A stretch of DNA of 57,291 bases. It comes from an uncultured Lachnospiraceae bacterium (GTDB taxonomy: Bacteria; Bacillota; Clostridia; Lachnospirales; Lachnospiraceae). A model generated the notes under the pieces. That model saw only the letters and a program-made list of their open reading frames with translations, was not told where the DNA came from and did no database searches. Within the stretch, counting starts at the first letter, position 1. Each line of letters opens with the position of its first letter. Below, piece after piece: positions 34,410-43,746 of the stretch. Both the position numbers and the translations under genes were made by a program. The stretch covers positions 1 through 57,291 of the forward strand of contig CALDLG010000002.1 in the NCBI GenBank assembly GCA_937910785.1. Reading direction: 5' to 3'.

Positions 34410-35213
34410 ATGGAAGAAGGAATGATGGTGAAAGAAAGAAGCGTGGTGGAAGCGTTTTATCAGAGCGTAAACGAGGAGGATCGTCTTACGGACCGGGCAG
34501 GACAGGTGGAATATATGACGACCATGACCTATATTCACAGGTATTTAAAGCCGGGTATGCGGATTGCGGAGATCGGGGCGGGAACCGGCAGGTATTCCCT
34601 GGCTTTGTCAAGGGAGGGATACCGGGTCGAAGCGGTGGAGCTTTTGGAAAGCAATCTTCGGGTATTTCGAAGCAAGCTGAGAGCGGAGGATGACATTCAT
34701 ATTTTACAGGGGGATGCCATGGATCTTTCCTGTTTTGGCGATAAGAGCATGGATATGACGCTGCTGCTCGGACCGATGTATCATCTTTTCGGTGAAGCAC
34801 ATAAGAAGAAAGCGCTTGCGGAGGCGGTGCGAATTACCAGACCGGGCGGCATGCTGTTTGTGGCATACTGCCAGAACGAGGCAACGGTTCTGCAATACTG
34901 TTTCGGGAAGAAGACGCTGTGGGAAGATATGCAAAAGGGGCTTCTGACGGAGGATTTTGTATGGCAGGCTAATGAGAACGATGCCTTTTCGCTGGTACGA
35001 CCGGCGGATATCAGGGCGCTTTCGGAAGATTTTCCGCTGGAACGATTTAATCTGATCGCGACGGATGGCGCATCAAGATATCTGAGCGATATGCTGGAGC
35101 AGATGGAGGAGAATCTGTACCGGAAATATCTGGAGTATCATCTTTCGATCTGTGAACGGGAGGATCTGATCGGGGCTTCCAATCATGTGCTGGATATTTT
35201 GCGAAAGAGATGA
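34410..35213 (+). CDS. Class I SAM-dependent methyltransferase
   Basis: 267 residues; ATG 34410 with AAGGAAAAGGGG upstream (GTG 34401 is the alternative). Rossmann methyltransferase with motif I MRIAEIGAGTGRYSLALSRE near residues 48-67, acidic strand 2 VEAVELLESNL, and motif DMTLLLGPMYHLF. Residues after ~200 vary between members. Substrate not predictable. It stands alone between a structured leader and a strong terminator. Confidence 0.92.
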   Translation: MEEGMMVKERSVVEAFYQSVNEEDRLTDRAGQVEYMTTMTYIHRYLKPGMRIAEIGAGTGRYSLALSREGYRVEAVELLESNLRVFRSKLRAEDDIHILQGDAMDLSCFGDKSMDMTLLLGPMYHLFGEAHKKKALAEAVRITRPGGMLFVAYCQNEATVLQYCFGKKTLWEDMQKGLLTEDFVWQANENDAFSLVRPADIRALSEDFPLERFNLIATDGASRYLSDMLEQMEENLYRKYLEYHLSICEREDLIGASNHVLDILRKR

Positions 35214-35239
35214 AAAGGCTGTTTTAGAATTAAAAAACG

Positions 35240-35274
35240 CAGGGCCCGATCATAAACGGGCCCTGTACCTTTTT
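35240..35274. terminator. Rho-independent terminator, shared between convergent genes
   Basis: CAGGGCCCG (35240-35248) / CGGGCCCTG (35257-35265), 8-base loop, then TACCTTTTT on the plus strand and an A/T tract on the other. Confidence 0.85.
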
Positions 35275-35296
35275 AATCGGTCAGATTGCGATTTCG

Positions 35297-36364
35297 TTAA
35301 TAGACCATCGCCTTCTCTTCTCCATTCAGTACGCGCAGTCCGCCCTGAACGAGAGCCAGCAGTTCGTCTTCGCCGGGATATACGGTCATGGGAGCAATCC
35401 ATTCCGCTTTTTCCTTTAAGCCGGCAACGACAACTTTGTCATAGGCAATGCCGCCGGTCACGATGATCTGATCTACTTTTCCCTTTAAAACACAGGCCAT
35501 GGCGCCGATATCCTTTGCAACCTGCGTGATGAATGCCTCACGTACTTCCGCAGCTTTCATATCGCCGCCCTGTACCATTTTTTCCACATCCCGCATGTCG
35601 TTCGTTCCGCAGTATGCGTTGAAACCGCCGTTGCCGACGAATTTCTTATAGACTTCTTTCTCGGTATATTGACCGGAGAAGCACATTTTGATCAGGGCGC
35701 CGCTCTGAACCGCGCCTGCTCTTTCAGGAGAAAATGCGCCGTCGCCGTCGAGTGCGTTGAAAACGTCTACCACCCGGCCCAGCCTGTGCGCGCCGACGGA
35801 AACACCGCCGCCCATGTGAACGACAACCAGATTCAGGGAATCATAGGCTTTGCCGGTTTCTTTGGCATAACGTTTTGCGACCGCTTTCTGATTCAGTGCG
35901 TGGAATACGCTCGTTCTCGGAAGTTCGGGAACGCCGGAATATCTGGAAACGGGTTCCAGCTCGTCTACGACCACAGGATCGACGATATAAGAAGGAACAC
36001 CGATGGAGTCAGCGATTTCTTTTGCAAGGATACCGCCCAGGTTGGAAGCGTGCTGACCCTGTACGCCGACTTTCAGGTCCGCTAACAGCGCGTCGCTTAC
36101 TTCATAGGTTCCGCCCGGAATCGGTTTTAACATACCGCCGCGGCCGACTACCATGTTTAAAGAGTTGATATCGAAATTCTTTTCTTTTAATAAATGAACG
36201 ATGATGTCTTTCCGGAAATCTTTCTGGTCTACGATGGAAGCATACTGTGCGATCTCTTCCGTAGAATGACGCAGCGTTTCCTCGAACAGTAATGTTTCGT
36301 CTTCAAATACACCGATCTTGGTGGAAGTGGAGCCGGGATTGATAATTAAACTTTTTACAGCCAT
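35297..36364 (-). CDS. buk: Butyrate kinase
   Basis: 355 residues, acetokinase/ASKHA family. It converts butyryl phosphate and ADP to butyrate and ATP, or handles branched analogues. Motifs: LIINPGSTSTKIGVF at the N-terminus, VHMGGGVSVGAHR (phosphate 2) near 178, and ALDGDGAFSPERAG near 210. Downstream of ptb on the minus strand with a 68-bp gap, so a ptb-buk operon for substrate-level phosphorylation. A GGAAAGG-like site precedes the start. Confidence 0.95.
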   Translation of the reverse strand: MAVKSLIINPGSTSTKIGVFEDETLLFEETLRHSTEEIAQYASIVDQKDFRKDIIVHLLKEKNFDINSLNMVVGRGGMLKPIPGGTYEVSDALLADLKVGVQGQHASNLGGILAKEIADSIGVPSYIVDPVVVDELEPVSRYSGVPELPRTSVFHALNQKAVAKRYAKETGKAYDSLNLVVVHMGGGVSVGAHRLGRVVDVFNALDGDGAFSPERAGAVQSGALIKMCFSGQYTEKEVYKKFVGNGGFNAYCGTNDMRDVEKMVQGGDMKAAEVREAFITQVAKDIGAMACVLKGKVDQIIVTGGIAYDKVVVAGLKEKAEWIAPMTVYPGEDELLALVQGGLRVLNGEEKAMVY

Positions 36365-36432
36365 TCTTTATTCCGCCTTTCCTGATTTGATTGATTGGTT
36401 TCAAAAACAGATCCGTTTCCCGCGGCCTGTAT

Positions 36433-37353
36433 TCAGCCCTTTTTCTGCATGCTTTCCGCGACAACGGCTCCGAGCGCGATGGAGTTAACCTTTGTCTCGA
36501 AATCGTCCGAACGGGAAGTCAGAATCACGGGAGCTTTCGTTCCGGTCAGGATGTTGCCGTTCTTTACTCTGGCCGTATGTACCAGACACTTATAAACCAG
36601 ATTGCCCGCATGAATGTCGGGGAAAAGAAGAACATCCGCATCGCCTACGATTTTCCGGTCTTCGGCGCCTTTGTGTTTAGCGGCTTCCGCATCGATTGCA
36701 AGGTCCAGAGAAAGCGGACCGTCGATGATGCAGCCGGTGATTTTTCCTTCCTCGCACATTTGGGTGAGCTCAGCAGCGTCTACGGTAACGGGCATTTTCG
36801 GATTGACAACTTCCACTGCCGCAAGAGGCGCAACCTTCGGGTTTGGAATGCCGCAAGCGTGGCATACCTCAACGGTATTCTCCACAATATGTACTTTTTC
36901 CTCCAGAGAAGGATAGGTCATGAACGCAACGTCCGATAAGAATAAGAGGTGGTCAATACCTTCGATCTCAAATACGCATACATGGGAAAGGGTTTTGCCG
37001 GTCCGCAGGCCGACCTCTTTGTCCAGCACGCTTTTCAGGAAGGACTTCGTATCGATCAGTCCTTTCATGTACATGTCGGCTTTACCCGTATGTACCAGCT
37101 CTACGGCCTTTAATGCTGCCGTATAGTTATCTTTTTCATCAATAATCTCGTATCCGCTCAGATCCATGTTCTCGGAAGCGGCTATCTCTCTGATTCTGTC
37201 CTCATCACCGACAAGAATCGCTTCTGCGATATTTCGTTCTTTCGCAGCCTTTACTGCCTCTAAAACGGCGCTGTCCTGTGCGACTGCAACGGCAACCTTC
37301 TTGACGCTGCACTCGGATACCTTAGAGATAAGGTCATCAAAACTCTTGCTCAT
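36433..37353 (-). CDS. ptb: Phosphate butyryltransferase
   Basis: 306 residues, start complement of 37351-37353 with AAAGGAG upstream; a longer in-frame reading to 37443 overlaps the promoter. Phosphate acetyl/butyryltransferase family: GDEDRIREIAASENMDL, MKGLIDTKSFLKSVLDKE, FMTYPSLEEKVHIVENTVE, and the C-terminal GTKAPVILTSRSD. Adjacent to buk, so assigned as Ptb rather than Pta. Confidence 0.93.
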   Translation of the reverse strand: MSKSFDDLISKVSECSVKKVAVAVAQDSAVLEAVKAAKERNIAEAILVGDEDRIREIAASENMDLSGYEIIDEKDNYTAALKAVELVHTGKADMYMKGLIDTKSFLKSVLDKEVGLRTGKTLSHVCVFEIEGIDHLLFLSDVAFMTYPSLEEKVHIVENTVEVCHACGIPNPKVAPLAAVEVVNPKMPVTVDAAELTQMCEEGKITGCIIDGPLSLDLAIDAEAAKHKGAEDRKIVGDADVLLFPDIHAGNLVYKCLVHTARVKNGNILTGTKAPVILTSRSDDFETKVNSIALGAVVAESMQKKG

Positions 37354-37414
37354 TTTTACAATTGCTCCTTTCGTAACCTGTCGTGTGGAATGGCCGTTTG
37401 GACATTCTTTGCAC

Positions 37415-37443
37415 TTTATAAATAGTACCACTTCTATAGACAA
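37415..37443 (-). promoter_or_regulatory. Promoter of the ptb-buk operon
   Basis: Minus-strand TTGTCT (complement of 37438-37443), 17-bp spacer, TATAAA (complement of 37415-37420). Confidence 0.6.
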
Positions 37444-37498
37444 AAATCAAACTCAAAATACGCCAAAATACAGTAAAATGCGGCAAATGCTGAAAAGG

Positions 37499-37527
37499 TT
37501 GAATTTCCGTATCAAATCTGCTACAAT
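37499..37527 (+). promoter_or_regulatory. Promoter of secA
   Basis: TTGAAT (37499-37504), 17-bp spacer, TACAAT (37522-37527), ending 55 bp before the secA start codon. Confidence 0.7.
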
Positions 37528-37582
37528 AAAACTCGGTATTATCCGATATGAGGTCCGTTTAGGCGGGCAGATTGGAGCGGAC

Positions 37583-40150
37583 ATGAGTGTAATACAGAAA
37601 GTTTTTGGAACGCACAGTGAAAGAGAGATCAGGAGAATTGAAGGTCTGGTCGAAAAAATCGAGTCTTTGCGGGATTCGATGATGGCGCTTGGCGATGAGC
37701 AGCTGAAGGACAAGACCGGAGAATTCAGGAAACGGTTAAGCGAGGGCGAGACGCTGGACGATCTGCTTCCGGAGGCCTATGCGGTAGTCAGGGAAGCGGC
37801 AAGGCGTGTCCTGAAAACAGAGCATTACCGGGTACAGCTGATCGGCGGCATCGTGCTCCATCAGGGGCGTATCGCGGAGATGAAAACAGGAGAAGGAAAG
37901 ACACAGACATGCCTTCTGCCGGCTTATCTGAACGCGCTGGAGGGAAAAGGCGTACACGTCGTTACCGTGAATGATTATCTGGCAAAGCGTGATGCCGAGT
38001 GGATGGGACAGGTGCATGAGTTTCTCGGACTGAAGGTCGGTGTTGTGTTAAACAGCATGAAATCCGACGAGCGGCGGGATGCTTATAAATGTGATATTAC
38101 TTATGTGACGAACAACGAACTGGGCTTTGATTATCTGCGTGACAATATGGTCATTTATAAAGAGCAGCTCGTGCTTAGGGATCTGCATTATGCGATTATC
38201 GATGAGGTCGATTCCGTTTTGATCGATGAGGCGCGGACCCCGCTTATCATTTCGGGACAGAGCGGCAAATCCACCAAGCTGTATGAGGCCTGCGATATTC
38301 TCGCAAGACAGCTGACCCGCGGCGCGGATATGGAAGCGCTTTCCAAGATGGATGCCATTATGGGCGTGGAACGGGAAGAAACGGGGGATTTTATCGTTAA
38401 CGAGAAGGACAAGGTTGTCAATCTGACGGCCCAGGGCGTTTCTAAGGTAGAGCGTTTTTTCCAGATCGAAAATCTGGCGGACCCGGAGAACATCGAAATT
38501 CAGCATAATATCATTCTGGCTCTGCGGGCCCATAATCTGATGTTCCGCGATCAGGATTATGTGGTAAAAGACGAGCAGGTTCTGATCGTAGATGAGTTTA
38601 CCGGGCGTATTATGCCGGGACGGCGTTATTCGGACGGTCTGCATCAGGCGATCGAGGCCAAGGAGCATGTTAAGGTTAAAAGGGAAAGCAAGACATTAGC
38701 GACGATTACATTCCAGAACTTTTTTAATAAATTCGAGAAAAAAGCGGGTATGACCGGTACTGCGCTGACAGAGGAAAAGGAGTTCCGCGATATTTACGGC
38801 ATGGATGTCGTAGAGATTCCGACGAACCGGCCGATTGCCAGAATTGACAGGCAGGATGCGGTGTATAAAACGAGAAAAGAGAAATTGAACGCGATTCTGG
38901 ATTCCATTGTGGAAGCGCACAGCAAGGGGCAGCCCGTACTGGTCGGCACGATTACGATTGAAGCCTCGGAAGAGCTGAGCGCCCTTCTGAAAAGAAGAGG
39001 TATCGAACACAAGGTGCTGAATGCCAAATTCCACGAACTGGAGGCAGAAATTGTGGCGGATGCGGGTATTCATGGCGCCGTTACGATCGCCACCAACATG
39101 GCCGGCCGTGGTACGGATATTAAACTGGACGAAGAGGCGAAGGCGGCAGGCGGTCTGAAGATTATCGGTACGGAGCGGCATGAGTCAAGGCGTATCGATA
39201 ACCAGCTGCGCGGACGTTCCGGACGGCAGGGAGATACCGGTGAATCCAAGTTTTATATTTCACTGGAAGACGATCTGATGCGTCTCTTCGGTTCGGAAAG
39301 AATGATCAGCATGTTCAATGCGCTGGGTATTCCGGAGGGGCAGGAAATCGAGCATAAGGCGTTGACGAGGGCGATTGAGACCGCTCAGAAGAAGATAGAG
39401 AGCAATAACTTCGGTATCAGAAAGAACCTGCTCGAATACGATCAGGTTATGAACGAGCAGCGTGAGATCATTTATGAGGAGAGAAGACGCGTCTTAAACG
39501 GCGAAAGCATGAGGGATGCCATCTATAAGATGATTACGGATATCGTGGAGAACTGCGTCGATATCTGTATCGGGGATGACAATGATTTCGCGGAATGGGA
39601 TTTCAATGAACTGAATACCCTTCTCATCCCGACGATACCGTTGCAGCCCGTAACGGCGGAACGGGTGTTAAAGCCGAAGAAGAACAGCCTGAAACAACAG
39701 TTGAAGGAAGAAGCGGTGAAGCTTTACGAGAGCAAGGAAGCGGAGTTCACGGAGGCGGAATCAATCCGGGAGATCGAACGTGTCATTTTATTAAAAGTGA
39801 TCGACAGAAAGTGGATGGATCATATCGACGATATGGATCAGCTTCGCCAGGGCGTCGGTTTACAGGCATACGGACAGAGAGATCCGCTTGTGGAATACAA
39901 GCTGAACGGTTATGAAATGTTTGATGAGATGACACAGAATATCAAGGAAGAGACCGTACGCCTGTTGTTCCGTGTGCGCATCGAGCAGAAGGTGGAACGG
40001 GAACAGGTGGCTAAGGTGACCGGAACCAACAAGGACGATTCCGTGCCAAAAGGGCCGGTGAAACGTATGGAGGCGAAGATCTATCCGAATGATCCATGCC
40101 CCTGCGGTTCCGGGAAGAAATATAAGCAGTGCTGCGGAAGGCAGAAATAA
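37583..40150 (+). CDS. secA: Preprotein translocase ATPase SecA
   Basis: 855 residues; ATG 37583 with GGAG 5 bases upstream. The ATPase motor drives Sec export with SecYEG. Walker A in AEMKTGEGKTQTCLLPAYLN, DEVDSVLIDEARTPLIISG (motif II), the preprotein cross-linking domain, NMAGRGTDIKLDEEA and RGRSGRQGDTGES in NBD2, and a C-terminal zinc site CPCGSGKKYKQCCG. Full length and intact. prfB follows after 35 bp, the usual secA-prfB pair of Firmicutes. Confidence 0.98.
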   Translation: MSVIQKVFGTHSEREIRRIEGLVEKIESLRDSMMALGDEQLKDKTGEFRKRLSEGETLDDLLPEAYAVVREAARRVLKTEHYRVQLIGGIVLHQGRIAEMKTGEGKTQTCLLPAYLNALEGKGVHVVTVNDYLAKRDAEWMGQVHEFLGLKVGVVLNSMKSDERRDAYKCDITYVTNNELGFDYLRDNMVIYKEQLVLRDLHYAIIDEVDSVLIDEARTPLIISGQSGKSTKLYEACDILARQLTRGADMEALSKMDAIMGVEREETGDFIVNEKDKVVNLTAQGVSKVERFFQIENLADPENIEIQHNIILALRAHNLMFRDQDYVVKDEQVLIVDEFTGRIMPGRRYSDGLHQAIEAKEHVKVKRESKTLATITFQNFFNKFEKKAGMTGTALTEEKEFRDIYGMDVVEIPTNRPIARIDRQDAVYKTRKEKLNAILDSIVEAHSKGQPVLVGTITIEASEELSALLKRRGIEHKVLNAKFHELEAEIVADAGIHGAVTIATNMAGRGTDIKLDEEAKAAGGLKIIGTERHESRRIDNQLRGRSGRQGDTGESKFYISLEDDLMRLFGSERMISMFNALGIPEGQEIEHKALTRAIETAQKKIESNNFGIRKNLLEYDQVMNEQREIIYEERRRVLNGESMRDAIYKMITDIVENCVDICIGDDNDFAEWDFNELNTLLIPTIPLQPVTAERVLKPKKNSLKQQLKEEAVKLYESKEAEFTEAESIREIERVILLKVIDRKWMDHIDDMDQLRQGVGLQAYGQRDPLVEYKLNGYEMFDEMTQNIKEETVRLLFRVRIEQKVEREQVAKVTGTNKDDSVPKGPVKRMEAKIYPNDPCPCGSGKKYKQCCGRQK

Positions 40151-40184
40151 GAAAATCACAGATTAAGGAAAGAAGGTGACGTTA

Positions 40185-41295
40185 TTGGTTGAGTTAGACA
40201 ACATGAAGTATGAACTTCAGGGTTATGAAAGTCCATTAGCGGAAGTGAGGGATTCACTTTGACTTAGCTTCTAAGGAGAAGAGAATCGAAGAGCTGGAAA
40301 TGGAGATGCAGGAGCCCGGCTTCTGGGATGACCCGGAGAAATCCAACCAGAAGATGCGGGAGGCCAAGAACCTGAAAGATACGGTCGAGACCGTCAGGGG
40401 ACTGGAAAGTCAGTATGAGGACATTATGACGCTGATCGAAATGGGATATGAGGACAACGATCCGGCCATTATTCCGGATATCAGCGAGGAACTGGAAACA
40501 TTTAAGAAAACCTTTGAAGAAATCCGGATAAGTACCCTGCTTTCAGGAGAGTATGACAGAAACAATGCGATCCTGCGGTTAAATGCGGGGGCGGGCGGAA
40601 CGGAAAGCTGTGACTGGTGCAGCATGCTGTACCGCATGTACACCCGATGGGCGGAGCGGAAAGGCTTTGCGCTGGAGGTGCTGGATTATCTGGACGGTGA
40701 CGAGGCGGGAATTAAGTCCGTAACGTTCCAGATCAATGGTGAAAATGCCTATGGATATCTGAAATCCGAAAAGGGAGTGCACAGGCTCGTGCGGATTTCT
40801 CCCTTTAATGCACAGGGGAAGCGGCAGACCTCTTTCGTATCACTGGATGTTATGCCCGATATCGAAGAAGATGTGGATGTGGAGATTAAGGATGAAGACA
40901 TCCGGATTGATACCTATCGAAGCAGCGGCGCCGGCGGACAGCATATCAATAAGACCTCTTCGGCAATCCGGATTACCCATTTCCCGACGGGAATCGTGGT
41001 GACCTGCCAGAATGAGAGAAGCCAGCATATGAACAAAGATAAGGCGATGCAGATGCTGAAAGCCAAGCTCTATATGCTAAAGCAGGAGGAAAATGCGGAA
41101 AAGCTTTCGGATATCCGCGGCGATGTCAAGGAAATCGGCTGGGGAAATCAGATTCGCTCCTACGTCATGCAGCCCTATACCATGGTAAAAGACCATCGGA
41201 CGAATGAAGAATCGGGTAATGTGGATGCGGTAATGGATGGGGCGTTAGATCCGTTTATCAATGCTTATCTGAAATGGAAAAGTGTCGGAAATTAA
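40185..41295 (+). CDS. prfB: Peptide chain release factor 2, programmed +1 frameshift
   Basis: RF2 reads UGA and UAA. The zero-frame leader starts at TTG 40185 (GAAGGTGA upstream) and encodes MVELDNMKYELQGYESPLAEV up to an in-frame TGA at 40260-40262. A +1 slip on CTT (40257-40259) continues as LDLASKEKRIEELE in the main frame, giving about 369 residues. The main part has the SPF tripeptide in VRISPFNAQGKR and the GGQ loop in SSGAGGQHINKTSS. Autoregulated by the frameshift as in most bacteria. Confidence 0.95.
40247..40263 (+). other. RF2 autoregulatory frameshift site
   Basis: TGAGGG-like stimulatory sequence followed by CTTTGAC (40257-40263). The gap between the Shine-Dalgarno-like bases and CTT is slightly longer than in the E. 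coli site. The in-frame UGA is the regulated stop. Confidence 0.88.
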
Positions 41296-41312
41296 TTTTC
41301 CGACACTTGTTT
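41280..41312. terminator. Terminator overlapping the prfB stop codon
   Basis: AAGTGTCGGAAA (41280-41291) / TTTCCGACACTT (41297-41308), 12 bp perfect, followed by GTTTAATT. It can serve the convergent DUF975-type gene as well. Confidence 0.85.
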
Positions 41313-42036
41313 AATTCTGTTTTCTGTTCTGTATCAGATCGAGGAAAAATTCCGTACAGGATGCGTTGAAATAGGGCATCAGCCAAAGGTAGGCGATACC
41401 GCAGGACAGGAAACCAAGAAGCATCAGCGGAACAAAACCTGCGGCCATATAGAAAAGTCTTCCTTTATGCCCCTTCATCAATTTCCTGCTCATGGCCAGC
41501 AGTTCTTTTGCGGAATAGTTCGGGAAATCATGAAGCAGGAAATAGACCTGTGAATAAATCAGTGAAATCATGACCCAGACAACGCCGTATAAAATAAAGG
41601 ACAAATAATAAAGCAGTGTCAGTACCGCATTTCGCGGGTCCTGCCGCAGCAGGAATGAAAAGATCGTCATCGGCAGCATTCCGAGATAAAGCCAGACGGA
41701 ACGATACAGCTGAATGAGAAGCGCTTTGTTCGGAAACAATTTAAATCCGTAAAATATATCATTGATCGTGACAGGTCTGTTACAGGAAATCTTCAGATAC
41801 AGATAGCGCTGCCCCGAAGTGAACAGACCTGTTAAAACAGAAAGCGCAAATGAAATCAGAAAATTTAAAATAACGCCGATTACAGTCGTGATGTCCAGAA
41901 ACATCGTAAAAAAGAGGGTTGAAAAGCCGGTAATAAGGGAAACGATAACATCGGCGCCGATCGCTGTTCCATATTTGCCGAACATATGCTCTTTTGCAAG
42001 CGCCTTTAATTCTGCGGATGATTTAAATTTGTTCAT
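41311..42036 (-). CDS. DUF975-type polytopic membrane protein
   Basis: 241 residues, start complement 42034-42036 with GGAG 8 bases upstream; a 50-codon longer reading runs into the palindromic element and is rejected. Starts MNKFKSSAELKALAKEHMFG and has about five helices; the central NRPVTINDIFYGFKLFPNKA and the QVYFLLHDFPNYSAKELLA loop are typical of the DUF975 family as I recall it. Function unknown. Confidence 0.85.
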   Translation of the reverse strand: MNKFKSSAELKALAKEHMFGKYGTAIGADVIVSLITGFSTLFFTMFLDITTVIGVILNFLISFALSVLTGLFTSGQRYLYLKISCNRPVTINDIFYGFKLFPNKALLIQLYRSVWLYLGMLPMTIFSFLLRQDPRNAVLTLLYYLSFILYGVVWVMISLIYSQVYFLLHDFPNYSAKELLAMSRKLMKGHKGRLFYMAAGFVPLMLLGFLSCGIAYLWLMPYFNASCTEFFLDLIQNRKQN

Positions 42037-42059
42037 AACGTAACTCCAATCTTTCCCTG

Positions 42060-42219
42060 GTGTAACGATTTTGTAATAACTAGACTTTATTCGCAGAATG
42101 AATCTTTTGTATGCAAGGCGCTTTTTCGCAGGCGTAGCGGTGGCTACGTCAAGAAAAGGCAACGACGCAGACAAAGATTCAGGCAAGAATAAAGTCTTGT
42201 TAATTACAAATCGTTACAC
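42060..42219. repeat. 160-bp imperfect palindromic element
   Basis: The left arm from 42060 (GTGTAACGATTTTGTAATAA) and the right arm ending 42219 (read on the other strand GTGTAACGATTTGTAATTAA) match nearly perfectly for about 35 bp through AGACTTTATTC. Weaker pairing continues inward to a centre at GCGTAGCGGTGGCTACG. No ORF inside. Looks like a MITE-like or repetitive extragenic element; the right end supplies the stop codon of the neighbouring gene. Confidence 0.8.
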
Positions 42220-42722
42220 TAGCAGGCCATATCTATATTCATTCCGAGATACTTGTTGGCAGCATCCGAGGACTTCATTTCTTTCTGATAAGGATTTTCT
42301 TCATTAAAATAGCGTATCTGTGTGGCTGTCGTGCCTCCGGATACATAAGTGCGTCCGCATTCCGGACAGACGGAAGTATGAATGGAAACATTGCAGGCCG
42401 TCACTTTTCCGTTATTTTCTTCCGCCTCCTTATAGGCATTGGAAACATGCTCCTGCTCGTGGCTTCTGACTCTGGAAGCGGCGGCATTCGGAGAAATGTG
42501 TGCGGGCGCTTTAAAAGATACCATTTCATCGGAACCGTCCTGATACTGTCGGTTCTTGCAGGTTTCGCATTCCGCGGGAGAAGATTTACGTCCGGCCTGT
42601 TTGTCGGTGGACTCACCGGGATTGCGGATGATCTGCTGTCCCGCATCGGGTTCCGGACTCGTCTGCATGACGCCCGTATATCCTTCATAAGCATAAGATA
42701 AAGAGCTGATTCCGTTTATCAT
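42219..42722 (-). CDS. SprA-type putative metalloprotease-like protein
   Basis: 167 residues, start complement 42720-42722 with AGGAG 7 bases upstream. Contains CETCKNRQYQDGSDE then ISPNAAASRVRSHEQEHVSN, which carries an HExxH-like HEQEH zinc-protease pattern, and a CPECG pair. These match the SprA-related family (PF12118) as I recall it. Activity unproven. Its TAG stop is formed at the edge of the palindromic element, so the last residues may have changed on insertion. Confidence 0.8.
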   Translation of the reverse strand: MINGISSLSYAYEGYTGVMQTSPEPDAGQQIIRNPGESTDKQAGRKSSPAECETCKNRQYQDGSDEMVSFKAPAHISPNAAASRVRSHEQEHVSNAYKEAEENNGKVTACNVSIHTSVCPECGRTYVSGGTTATQIRYFNEENPYQKEMKSSDAANKYLGMNIDMAC

Positions 42723-42846
42723 AAAAGAACTCCTTTCTATTCTTTGCGTTTCACGCGATTGTGATTACCTGTCATTCTATCATAGAAAGACAGGTTCCTG
42801 GCCGCTGTGTCGTTTCCCCGAACGGAAACGCGTCTGCGAACCGGGA

Positions 42847-43746
42847 TTAGTTGGGATATCCGTTATTCTCCATAATATCGTCCATCATTTCATCGAATGG
42901 CACGCCGTAGATTTCTTCCCATTGCCGTTCAAAATCTTTACGCAGGTCGGGGTCCGTCATAACGGGCACGACGGTTACGGCAGTTACAATAATATTGAGA
43001 ATCAGGCCGGCTGTGGCGCATATGATGCCGGTCCGCGCTTTGGGAAGCAGTCCGGGTCTGCGTCCTTTGGAAAGTAATGCCAGAACAATAGCGGTGCTGC
43101 CCAGTGCAAAGGCCGGATAAATCGGAAAGATAAGGCCGAAAATACCTGCCAGAATACCCAGAATCATGGCGGCGTTTGCCAGACTTCCGCCCGGCTCCTG
43201 ACGCGGAACCCGGTACATATCCGGATGATAATAATGTTGATTAACAGGATATCCGTTTTGAATGCCGCCGCGGTCGGAAGAATATGGATTGTATCTGTTG
43301 TTCGGACCATAGCCGCCCGGCGTTGAATTTCCATAAGGTGTTCGGTTCTGACCGGGACTGCCGTTTGCAGGGGGAGCGCTCTGACTGCTGCCGTAGGGCT
43401 GCTGTGCAGAAGGATAGGGCGTGCCGTTTCCGTAGGGAGGTCTTCCCTGATAAGGCTGACCGCCTGGCTGTGAAGAACCGGTGCTGTCTGTGTAAGGCCG
43501 GCCATTCTGAGAAGTCTGCTGCTGTAAGGGTGCAGTATCCTGAATCTGTGTCTGCTGCTGTGAGAAAGCAGTATCCTGAACCTGTGTCTGGTGTTGTAAG
43601 GGCGCAGCATCCTGAGCCTGCGTCTGCTGCTGTGAGAAAGCGGCGTCCTGAGCCGGCATCTGTTGCTGTGCGGACGTGGATTCCGGATTTACGGTCTGAT
43701 TCTGTATGGAATTTTCCGATACCTGTCTGTTTTCCTGAAAGTCCAT
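42847..43746 (-). CDS. Gln/Pro/Gly-rich protein with C-terminal DUF4190-like membrane region
   Basis: 299 residues, start complement 43744-43746 with GGAGG 7 bases upstream. Residues 1-175 are disordered and rich in Gln, Pro, Gly, Tyr; residues ~35-78 are four 11-12 residue repeats (AFSQQQTQAQD, APLQHQTQVQD, AFSQQQTQIQD, APLQQQT). Two helices at about 185-240 (AAMILGILAGIFGLIFPIYP) and one at ~245-275 resemble the DUF4190-type membrane domain. The C-terminal tail is acidic. Function unknown. Confidence 0.85.
   Translation of the reverse strand: MDFQENRQVSENSIQNQTVNPESTSAQQQMPAQDAAFSQQQTQAQDAAPLQHQTQVQDTAFSQQQTQIQDTAPLQQQTSQNGRPYTDSTGSSQPGGQPYQGRPPYGNGTPYPSAQQPYGSSQSAPPANGSPGQNRTPYGNSTPGGYGPNNRYNPYSSDRGGIQNGYPVNQHYYHPDMYRVPRQEPGGSLANAAMILGILAGIFGLIFPIYPAFALGSTAIVLALLSKGRRPGLLPKARTGIICATAGLILNIIVTAVTVVPVMTDPDLRKDFERQWEEIYGVPFDEMMDDIMENNGYPN
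43513..43644 (-). repeat. Tandem repeat encoding Gln-rich units
   Basis: Four degenerate 33-36 bp units, pairing as a ~72-bp double unit, within the gene at 42847-43746. Confidence 0.75.

Noticed and set aside
35185..36939. Plus-strand reading frames opposite buk and ptb
   Set aside because: They lack ribosome sites and family similarity; they are shadows of the minus-strand genes.
37166..37582. N-terminal extension of secA back to 37166
   Set aside because: The extension overlaps ptb and both promoters; GGAG before ATG 37583 and the SecA family N-terminus fix the start.
42060..42219. CRISPR array or tRNA in the palindromic region
   Set aside because: There is one inverted pair and no regularly spaced direct repeats or cloverleaf.
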